A stretch of 64,000 nt of DNA. Source: Thermothelomyces thermophilus ATCC 42464. Taxonomy: Eukaryota; Ascomycota; Sordariomycetes; Sordariales; Chaetomiaceae. Shown in pieces: positions 55,141 to 64,000 of this stretch (position 1 is its first letter; every line of letters starts with the position of its first letter). The notes beneath the pieces were generated by a model. It did not search any database. It had not been told where the DNA came from and worked only from the letters and a program-made list of their open reading frames with translations. Position numbers and translations under genes: made by a program. The DNA lies in contig NC_016476.1 in assembly GCF_000226095.1 (NCBI RefSeq), positions 1,240,001 to 1,304,000 of the forward strand, read 5' to 3'.

Positions 55141-56685
55141 AACCTTACTTATATAAGTATAAGTGTAGCTTTTATATTTAATATACGCTGTCCCCTTAAT
55201 ATAGACGTTTCTAGTATTATTAATAAGCGCTTTTAATACTTCTAGTCTAAGGTAGCTAGCTTTTAAGTGTTAAAGATCCTTGGTATCCTCTCTTATAATA
55301 GGTAACGCTCGCGTTTAGGACCTTCTATCGTATATAGCAAATACGTTCTATAAGGATATACAAACATTTACGATACCTGCTTTACTAATTAAGATATAGT
55401 CTAGGAAGCTTAGGTAGTAGGAAAGTAGCTTATATTTAAGGAAGGTAAGATTATACTTATATTCTAACTTATAAAGTATAACGTTATTTTCTAGTGTTCT
55501 AAAACGTAGTAAGTAATCTAAGCTATAGTACCAAGTGCCTGCTTTAAGTAATAAAGCTTCTAAGATAATGTTAATATAGAATCCTTTAACGATAGCGATA
55601 TCCTTAAGTGTTAGGCTCTTAGTATATAGTCTATATAGTCTATCTAGAACGTTCTTGATTACCTGAGTGCCCTTCTTAGTAATAGGAAAGGTCGTTATAC
55701 CTGCTTTGACAAACTTAAGATTATCTACCCTAATAAACGTCTTAGGTAAAAGGAACTTCTTATCGTTAACTAAGTAGGTCATGCTATATAAGTCTAATAG
55801 AGTACTTTCTAAAAGAGGATGGTATTATAAAGTGACTATATTAAATGCCTTATAGTAAGTTAAGAGCTTACTAAGTAGTTAAAGGCTAATAATTAATATA
55901 TTAAGGGAACTAGGGTATCCTACCCCTAATTACCTAGAATAAGATAGCTCCCCCCATTTAGTAATAAGTTAATTTTTTAGTCTAGCCTACTTCGGCTTAT
56001 TAAGCTCCTAGCAAATCCTCTTATACTTCTTATTAGAAAGGTACAAGCATTACTTGTTACTATAGACGGCTTGCTTAAGCGTATAATAGTTTATTAGATC
56101 CTATAGATATCTTAGACACTTATAAGAACATCTCGTATTACGCCGCTAACCGCTATAAGAGTCTCTACGCAAGTCTCTACCTCTTTCCTTACCACTCTTC
56201 TAAGCTATAGAAAGTATTAGTATATAAGTTGTCAAGAAGATTCTATACTTTCGAGAGACTCTAGGTTATATGTCATTAATAATTAGGATTTTAGCTATTA
56301 TAATAAGGGTACTAAGCTCTAGAAGTAGCTATCCTATACTATTAGTAAGCTTAATTTCTATCCTCTTATTTACTACCTAGGTTAGTAAGATATATATAGT
56401 AATAGTATTAAGAAAGGTATAAAGTCTTTATATATTCTATACTTCCAGGATATTATATTAGATAGCTTACTAGAAAGTAATATTAAAGTTACAAATCTAA
56501 TGCTATAGATTAACTCCTAAACGCTTAGCTATATTAAGACTAGCTATATATTATATAGTAACTGTTGTATAGAGCGTTACGACAGATAGCATAAGTATAG
56601 AGCAAAACGCCTAGATAATCCCCCTAATAAGGTTAATATCCTTCTTCCTATACGCTTTCGTAGCTTTATAAAGTTTAGAATCCAT
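55141..56685 (-). pseudogene. copia gag and protease remnant
   Basis: Minus-strand frame starting MDSKLYKATKAYRKKD at about 56,685 (gag). It passes through degraded gag to an open segment at 55,348-55,782 that contains the protease and gag-pre-integrase blocks (for example GTQVIKNVLD, TLKDIAIVKGFYINI and ENNVILYKLE). Interrupted by element 3 at 55,140. Sequence between 56,686 and 57,182 is the untranslated leader. Confidence 0.72.
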
Positions 56686-57182
56686 AGTATATACCAGCTA
56701 GTACTATAACTATCCTATCTGCTTACTAACGTCTATAGTATATATAATATCTTTATAAAAGGAGTCTTATAATTATATAAATTCGGCTATAACAGCTATA
56801 TTAGAAGGTATCAAATCTATAGATATCAAAGGTAATAATCCTTCTTAGAGTTGCTCTTAAGAAGCTAAGATAAGGTTATCTCTAGCTTACTTACAGGTTA
56901 AGCACTATAGAACTTCCAGATCTAGCTTATAGTTACTATTAAGGTTAACAAATCTCTATATACTAGCGAATTTAGCCTATAACTATAGTTCGATATACTA
57001 CAAGTTCTAGGAACTAGGCCCTATAAGGTATATAGAAGTCTTAACTAGGATCTCAGATATAATAGACAGATACATTATCAAAAGCGTATTAAAGTAAGGT
57101 AAGAGAGTTTATAATAGAAGAAGCTACCACTAATATTAAAGATACATTAGCAGAGGAGTAGTCAAGGCGCTAGGCTTATAAC

Positions 57183-57395
57183 TGCCGAATATAGTAATAA
57201 GCTTCTAGGAGCGTTAAAAGCAGTATCTATAGTAAGAGGCTGTACGAAGGAAAGAGTGCCTTGTTAAAGCTATCTATAAAGGAGACAAAACGAGTGGTAT
57301 TTATAGACAAAGGGACTGGCCAATGCGTTGAACAGCCTCATACAGCTGTGGCAAACGCGTGGCTAATACGTTTGGAAGCTCCACAGCTTCCGACA
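57183..57395 (-). repeat. 5' LTR of the copia element
   Basis: 213 bp. Its outer (right) part is unmutated and GC-normal; its inner part carries 10 transitions relative to the 28,059-28,271 copy. Confidence 0.92.
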
Positions 57396-57400
57396 GACAG

Positions 57401-57713
57401 GAACCAGTGGCCACTGAGCGCTTATAAATGCAACCGCGTTTTGAAAGTCGTCAGATTACGGCCAGGTTGTCGAACGTACGAGCTCTGTTATTTTATTTGG
57501 CGAGGCATGGCATTAGCGATAACTATCCCACTAGTTAACTAAGTTGGAGTCAAGGGACAGTGTTTCCAACCGGAGTCTCTTGCCATTTTATTGCTGTTGG
57601 GCAACAATTACAATCAAGGGAGCAAGAACGAATCGTTACAACAGTTCGTCTCATTCGTCCACCTATCATTACCCATTCGAAATTGGCTCATAGACCGTCC
57701 CGTCTTAGTTTAT
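57401..57713. other. unique sequence between nest and rhodopsin-domain gene
   Basis: 3' flank of the rhodopsin-domain gene. GC returns to normal within the copia LTR. No gene. Confidence 0.5.
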
Positions 57714-59421
57714 TCAACTTGCCCCCTCGGTAGCTGTCACAACGCCGGGAGCTTTCTCGCTATTTGGCCACTTCCCAGCTTCGACATCAACATCGAGGGA
57801 AGAAGACGGCCTCTCCCCACTCCTCAGCTTGCTGTCCCTGGTCCCCGTTACCCTCGAACCCGTCTTCGTCCCACTCCGTGAACTGCCACTACCCAAGGCG
57901 GCGTCTACCAACCGCCACCAAGCGCTCCTCCCGCCATCATCCTTGGCGTCACCGTCAGCAGCAGTTGCATTATCGGCACCATTCCTCTTCTCATTACCGC
58001 CACCGGCAGTTTTCGAGCCGTCGAGGCGGGAGCGCGAGGCAAAAGGGAAGGAGGCGGCAATGCGGTTGTCGAAGTCCGGGGAGAACAGGAACAGGGAGGG
58101 GCAGAAGTGTTTGGTGAAGGCCTTAAGGCAGGGTAGGCACGCGCAGATGATGCCGATGTATTCTTCGACGAGGCTGTTATACCACGCGTTGTTAGTGGCG
58201 GGTTTGTGCGGGTGAGAGAGAGGCTTGGGATGTAACAAATATCAATGGAGAAGAGAACATGGGATGGAAAAAAGGGGCTTGCGTGGAGAGAGAGAAGGGG
58301 GGGGAGACGAACCACCATATCAGATTCACCGGGTAGTGCCAGGTGATGTCAGGGTTGTTGGCGCCCGTCATGCCGGTGACCATCCGCATCGTACTGACGC
58401 CGCAGACGCTGAGATCGAGTTAGCCTCTGAGCCAGACGACGAGGAGAGAGGAAAGGGAAACGGACAATCCTCCTGCCGCAAGAACGAAGCCGATACCCAG
58501 CTTCTTGGACAGTGGTATTCGCAGCGGTCTGAGCATCCAAAAAGGCAGCAGTAAAATCAGATAGTCGGTAACCATGTTTAGGATGTTGCTGGCATCAAAA
58601 ATGGCTTGCTGGTTGATGCAGGTGCCCGGGATCGTCCAGTCCCAGTAGGATCTGATCGGCCGGCAGACGTAGAGGAAGAGGAAGGCGTTGGGTATGCTGT
58701 ACCCGAAGGAAATGAACATGACGACATAGACGGCTATGCGGAAAGGTGTTTCGACCGAGAAGCGGAGGTAGAAAGATAAGATGGATAACTTGATGAACAT
58801 GGTGGTGAGGTTGTAGGTCAAGGCCCCGCCAAGCATCATGAGCTGTTTGGAATCCGAATTAATTAGCATTCAACACTGGGGCAGGAAGGGGTGTGGTCAC
58901 CTTCATGGTGTCTTTGAAGGTATCATAGTCTAACTCCCAGATGTGTTTGCCCATGCCCATGGTGGATTCTGGAGAAAGGATGTCAGCACAACCTAGGCTC
59001 ATCCCTAGTGGCATCTCCGAAATGCTGGAACCCACGTATGATAGAAACGATGGCGTTAGCCAGACCGAATGCCTGCGTGACCAGCCAGCAATATTAGTTC
59101 AGGAGCCGACTGAAAACGCGAGACCGGATTGACCTGCAGCCGCGACGCAAATCAAATCTGGTATTCGGAATTAGTGAGCAAGTTTGGTCTCCAGTCGTTT
59201 ATTACTTGAGTAATTAATCGCTTACAGTCGTCTGTGTGCCATTTCCGGAGGATGAATGATGCCAAGTACAACCGCGGAATCAGAAAGAAAAACGAGAAGA
59301 CAGGAAACACAACGGATACAATGATGAGCTGGTGACTGCTGGACTCTGGGTTCTCGAAGTTCGGCGTCACCCCCGGCGGCGGAGGGGCCGCAGGAATGAT
59401 AGTTTCGCTCGCCGAGCTCAT
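57714..59421 (-). CDS. fungal rhodopsin-domain integral membrane protein
   Basis: Minus-strand exons read as 59226-59421, about 59111-59157, 59036-59072, 58901-58968, 58466-58842, 58313-58408 and 57714-58173. The start MSSASETIIPAAPPPPGVTPNF and the seven hydrophobic segments fit the large fungal rhodopsin-domain family (PTH11-related proteins and SAT4-like). Conserved blocks are MGMGKHIWEL after helix 2, IFIKLSILSFYLRF-type helix 3 (here FIKLSILSFYLRF), CRPIRSYWDW with CINQQAIFDASNILNMVTDYLILLLP, and the C-terminal CLPCLKAF. A Ser/Ala-rich cytosolic tail follows. Exon 2 is a problem: the natural GTCAAT donor at 59,133 puts exon 3 out of frame, and the only in-phase GT-AG reading needs a 38-bp intron. 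The exon 6 donor is also uncertain by three bases. Members act as putative receptors or have no known function. Confidence 0.75.
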
Positions 59422-60923
59422 GTTGCCAATGATCTGAAGAGTAGTCTGGAGAATCCGCACCGCCGTGGTGAGGGCAAGTTAGTTATTACTCCGTACCGTG
59501 TGTCTGCCCACGCAAGCAGAACGGACAGCTGCGGGAGCACAGAGTACTACCAAGGTCGATAAAAATGGAAGAGGGGACCTCTTGGGACAACCCAAGCAGC
59601 GAGCTCCTGATCAGGTTCCCCCCATCCCCTCCATTCCCCCGGCATTGATCACGGCTCGTGCGACGCGCATCCGCGGAAAAATAACCAACCAGATCTTGGC
59701 GGAAGCGGGATGGCGAGTCGTCCCGCCTCCTCCAGTTCGCGCCTCCCATGTTATCAGCAGGGGTCCCTGCCAGGTCACAGAAACGGCAACCGCCGCTGCA
59801 GTCGAGCAACGAAAAATCCTAAGCGAGGGCGCCAGATCACGTATGCCTCCTTTCATGCCATCGAAACGGGCCGAGATGTACGGAGTATCGACTGATTGTA
59901 TCTGTACGCATCCATTCTCGGCTAACTTTACACATTGGGTTCCGCCTTTCGTGAGGTGCCACAACTTCACTTCATAATCCCTGTATCCGGGAGCAAAGCA
60001 GTTTCCCATAACAGAACGGTCATAAAACCGTCGTGAGCGCCAAGTCGTGAGATCAGACATGCTCACTACGAAACGCTGCCTGCACGGAGTTGAGAGCCGT
60101 GGCGATCGTCACCCAATTTCTAGAATCTGATCGCCGTCGGAGGCAGGTGAACCGGCGCGGAGAGGCGCGAGGCTGCGGGGTGGGGTCGCAATTTGCTCCA
60201 TAGGGATGAGGCTGATGCCGGCCAGTGCCACTCACAAGCAACAACCCAATCATCGAAAATGCCAATTGATGGCAATTGGACGAGGCAAGCACGGGTCGTT
60301 CGATTCTTCATTGCTGCGCGGGATTCACTGGCCGCGTCCCGGCTTATTGACAAGGTCCCTTTTGGGCCGCTTCCCCACTACGCTTTACATGTCGGAGAAA
60401 CCGAGTTTTGTAAAACGAGCTTAACCTTTGGTGCTGGGACACGCCGAGTACACTACGCCCCGCACATCAAGCCGCATCAATGGCCCTGTGCTAGGCGCCT
60501 TGGCCTTAAAAGGAGAAGAAGATCGGCCCTTCGCGCAAGATGGCGGTTGGTTGCCTCTGCTCCCCTGGATTGTCGTCTTGTTACGAGGTCGACGTCAGGT
60601 GAGCCTTCAGGAAAGTTGCGACCTACCGTCCTGAAGGACCATCATGTCTCCTACCAAACACTTGGCTGCAAGCGAATGACAACTCAATGTCAGACTGCAG
60701 ATGGCACGGTCGAACGTCCACACAACAAGAGCTCTCTGAATTGGTGACTATGGCTCTACGAGACCCTCTGGGCCGAAGGAAAACCTGATTCCGTTCCGTG
60801 GTTCGCCAGGTTCGTCATGCAAAGCCGAATCATGATCTCGTTACTGTAGGATCATCAAAACCACGCCCAAAGCCAGATGCCGCCAATTCAGAACGCCAAA
60901 GCAAGAAAATGAAATAACGCCCT
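59422..60923. other. intergenic region
   Basis: 5' flank of the rhodopsin-domain gene and 3' flank of the eS26 gene. Two TACGGAGTAC-type motifs lie at 59,488-59,497 and 59,879-59,888. An open frame at 60,193-60,747 has no family resemblance or codon pattern and is not called. Confidence 0.5.
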
Positions 60924-61594
60924 TTAGGCGGTCTTAGCCTGCTGAGTGGGCGTGATCTTCTTGCCGTCCTTGTTGTAGCGGACGCGCGGAGGAGGAGCGC
61001 GGTTGCGGCGGCCCTCGCGGGAGCGGACACTGCAGCATCTCTGTCAGCACGGTATGCCCTCGGGTTGGGGGGATCGGGGAAACTAATGGCGGAGAGGTTC
61101 GACCAAGGATCTTCTCAGCCGCCCACGTCGCCAATAAGGCAGACGTGGTTGTCCCCGCCATGCGGACAAACGTACCGGACAATCTTGCCATGAATCGCGC
61201 AAGAGACGCAGTACTGCAGCTTGAGGTACATCTTGGGAACCGTGTACTCGGCGAACACCGAGGCGTCCGAAATATCACCTGAAGCAAAAGCCCGGGGTCA
61301 GCGAAAGAAGAACGACCGGGGAAGACGGCCACGGAGGAGGTATAGTAGTTCGCCGTTGCCGAAATGGAAGTACGTACGGATCGCCGCAGACTCGACCATG
61401 TTGCGGATAGTGAACCGCTTGATGGCCTTGTCCTTGGGGGTGCATCGCGAGCAGTTGGAGCACCGGATGGGGTTGACGTGGCCGCGGCCTGTAATATGAT
61501 GGTCAGTCAGCGAACGTGGAAAGTTGCAACTGCTTTCCGGTAATCAGTGCTCACCCTTCTTGTTGCGGCCGTTATTCTTTCTCTTCTTGACCAT
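60924..61594 (-). CDS. RPS26: 40S ribosomal protein eS26
   Basis: Exons 61555-61594, 61378-61488, 61176-61278 and 60924-61029 join to 119 residues, the exact family length. The start [20 protein letters not shown], the zinc-binding CSNC pair and the following YCVSCAIH pair are all present, as is the Arg-rich end with APPPRVRYN. eS26 sits at the mRNA exit channel of the small subunit. All introns are short and GT-AG (donors GTGAGC, GTACGT, GTACGT). It is transcribed away from the ubiquitin-eS31 gene. Confidence 0.95.
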
Positions 61595-62712
<1,118 letters not shown>

Positions 62713-63021
62713 AACTCCCTTGACGGCACGGTCGGACTGGGCAGCTCGGGGCGGGAACGGAATTGCAAGGAGTCGGGAATGAGCAACGATCATAACACGA
62801 ATCGGCGTTTATGTACCTTCTAGAGGTGGGCATACACGGGCTCTACCAGGCAAGGAAAATGCAATTTGGGATGCGATGACTACAAAGACAACCGGGGCCG
62901 TCCCGACCACTGGTGTCGTCGCTCCAGGCTGTGTAATGGGAAGGGTGGTGGGGGGGCCATGCGGACAGCTACGCTTTCTGTTTATCCAGCCAGCCAAAAG
63001 TCCCCGTCCCGGTCCACCTGC
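62713..63021. other. convergent intergenic region
   Basis: 309 bp shared by the 3' flanks of ubiquitin-eS31 and the chitinase. Nothing else is seen. Confidence 0.5.
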
Positions 63022-64000
63022 CTAATTGTTCGGGAATCCCTCCCTCAGGTTGTCATACTTGGTGAACGGATATGTGATGCAGTTCTCGCGCCATTCCAGC
63101 GCAGTCGTCCCGCCAAACACGTCGACGACGTTCGTAATCAGGCTTTCTCCCCCTCCCTTGTCGGCGGAGCTCTCCCACCACATGCCGCCGCCGAGCTTGC
63201 GGTCCTTGATGTACTGGGCCTTTTGTCTCGCCATGTCCACCGTGTCGTAGCTGACCAGGACCCTCCGGCCGGCATGATAGCAGTAGCTACCGCCGGCACT
63301 CTCGTCCACCCGGACCTCAGCACCCTCGAGCGGCAGCTTCTTGTAGTCGTGCACGCCGTTCTCCCACGTGCCCTCGCCCACGCCGCTGAACGGCTTGCCC
63401 AGCCCGTCGGTGTTCTCGAACGAGCGGCCGTACAGGGGCATGCCCACGACGATCTTGCCGGGCGGCACGCCGCGGTCGATGTAGGCGCGCACGGCGGCGT
63501 CGGTCGAGAAGGGGCTGCAGCTGCCGGCGTGGGTCTGGCAGGGGTACAGGTTGGCCTGGTGGGCGGCCACGCGGTCCCACGAGCCGGCGTAGTCGTAGGC
63601 CATCAGGTTCCAGAAGTCGAGGTAGCGGTCCATGCCGGCCATGTCGAGCTTCTCGTAGTTCTGCGCGCCCGCCGGGCTGGCGACCGTCAGCAGGAAGTGC
63701 GGCGGGCTCGTCGCCGACACCTTGGCCGCGTGCTTGTCCAGGGCGCCCCGCACCTCGGCCAGCAGCGAGACGAAGTCGGCCGCCTCGGCCGCGTTCTGCG
63801 GGTACTCCCAGTCGATGTCGAGACCGTCGAAACCAAGGTTGGAGAGCTGTGCGTGCGGAATGGTTTTGTTTGTCATGTTAGCATTGTTCGAGTGCCAATT
63901 ATGGGATTCTCGGGTTTTTATAAAACGAACCAGGTCTACTGCCGATGTGGCAAACTTCTGTCTACCCTCGGGCGTCGAGGCCGGCTGCCTGAAGTTGCTA
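63022..64000 (-). CDS. GH18 chitinase, C-terminal part (partial)
   Basis: Two exons are visible on the minus strand, 63931-64000 (running off the window) and 63022-63846, joined in phase across an 84-bp intron (GTTCGT donor, CACAG acceptor). The join gives [23 protein letters not shown], which contains the DxxDxDxE catalytic motif; the Glu is the acid/base. Later family features are present: [23 protein letters not shown] and the late MWWESSAD strand. The visible protein is about 298 residues and stops at FPNN with no carbohydrate-binding module. This fits a single-domain subgroup A chitinase used in wall turnover or chitin feeding. The signal peptide, if any, is outside the window. Confidence 0.92.
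   Translation of the reverse strand, partial: [325 protein letters not shown]

Larger units (their letters stand above)
28059..57395 (-). mobile_element. outer Ty1/copia-type LTR retrotransposon, interrupted and degraded
   Basis: LTRs of 213 bp, TG...CA on both strands, lie at 28,059-28,271 (3' LTR) and 57,183-57,395 (5' LTR), flanked by GACAG. Removing elements 1-3 leaves about 7.0 kb: 28,059-31,198, 38,691-38,886, 46,481-47,888 and 55,141-57,395. On the minus strand the order is gag (start near 56,685), protease and gag-pre-integrase (about 55,780 to 55,350), integrase (about 47,880 to 46,900), a linker split by elements 2 and 1, reverse transcriptase (about 30,960 to 30,200) and RNase H (about 30,150 to 29,400). 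This PR-IN-RT-RH order is diagnostic of copia. In the RT the second Asp of the YxDD site reads Asn, as expected from G-to-A change. All frames carry many stops, so the element is dead. Confidence 0.88.
28054..57400. mobile_element. nest of four RIP-mutated LTR retrotransposons
   Basis: AT- and TpA-rich block bounded by the 5-bp direct repeat GACAG (28,054-28,058 and 57,396-57,400). It is one copia element carrying three chromovirus insertions. Two of the insertions have perfect 5-bp target duplications and the third has one with a single transition. The dense in-frame TAG/TAA and the loss of CpA/TpG in favour of TpA are the expected result of RIP. No intact host gene is seen in the block. Confidence 0.93.

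Noticed and set aside
28059-57395. The 213-bp direct repeats first looked like a long target duplication or the edges of a giant cargo-carrying element (Starship type).
   Set aside because: They begin TG and end CA, are flanked by a 5-bp duplication, and enclose a copia gene order once the nested insertions are removed, so they are LTRs. No tyrosine-recombinase captain gene is seen.
28059-57395. The AT-rich block as a centromere or telomere-proximal region.
   Set aside because: It is explained completely by four elements and returns to gene-dense unique DNA within 100-200 bp on both sides. Centromeres in this group are usually far longer.
57261-57542. 93-codon open frame at the right edge of the nest.
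   Set aside because: It starts at a TTG inside the copia LTR and crosses from LTR into unique DNA, with no conserved domain.
60193-60747. 184-codon plus-strand open frame between the rhodopsin-domain gene and eS26.
   Set aside because: No family resemblance, no coding-type composition and no splice or start context; treated as chance.

Overview
The window is nuclear DNA of a filamentous ascomycete, most likely a Sordariomycete of the Sordariales/Chaetomiaceae type. The host genes are GC-rich. Their introns are short (mostly 50-140 bp) with GTRNGT donors and CTAAC-like branch sites. The gene set is fungal: Spt10, a Mug70-like CBS/PB1 protein, a PaxU-like DUF829 protein, a fungal rhodopsin-domain protein and a DHA2 transporter. 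The middle of the window is a block of retrotransposons destroyed by RIP (repeat-induced point mutation), which is known in this group. Exon coordinates come from reading splice sites and keeping phase; no transcript data were available.

Left arm (1-28,053), ordinary gene space: the 3' end of POL2 (DNA polymerase epsilon catalytic subunit, +); a tandem CCCH zinc-finger protein (+); a five-exon DHA2-type MFS transporter (-); a DUF829/PaxU-like protein (+); a small single-pass membrane protein (-); a CBS/PB1 protein with a C-terminal membrane anchor (+); mitochondrial ribosomal protein uS2m (+); an Spt10-like acetyltransferase with an integrase-type H2C2 zinc finger (+); and chaperonin subunit CCT7 (-). 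Several intergenic stretches of 1-3 kb hold no gene I can support.

Central block (28,054-57,400), AT- and TpA-rich: this is one nest of four LTR retrotransposons, and the boundaries can be read to the base. The outer element is a Ty1/copia element on the minus strand with 213-bp LTRs (28,059-28,271 and 57,183-57,395) and a GACAG target duplication. Three Ty3/gypsy chromoviruses are inserted in it: element 1 (31,199-38,685, +, 419-bp LTRs), element 2 (38,887-46,475, -, 447-bp LTRs, GTATA duplication) and element 3 (47,889-55,135, -, 329-bp LTRs, GAGAT duplication). Removing the three insertions leaves a copia element of about 7.0 kb whose gag, protease, integrase, RT and RNase H segments follow in order. 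All coding frames carry many stops of the kind RIP makes (CAG/CAA to TAG/TAA, TGG to TAG/TGA). Each element also has an extra reading frame on the opposite strand between the end of pol and the 3' LTR. In elements 1 and 2 this is the same Cys-rich/coiled-coil protein. These antisense frames are the least explained content of the window.

Right arm (57,401-64,000), GC-rich again: a fungal rhodopsin-domain membrane protein (-), 40S protein eS26 (-) and ubiquitin-eS31 (+) as a divergent pair sharing a 584-bp promoter region, and the 3' part of a GH18 chitinase (-) running off the end. Housekeeping genes for replication, translation and protein folding lie directly on both sides of the silenced nest. 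There is no gene cluster linked by function.
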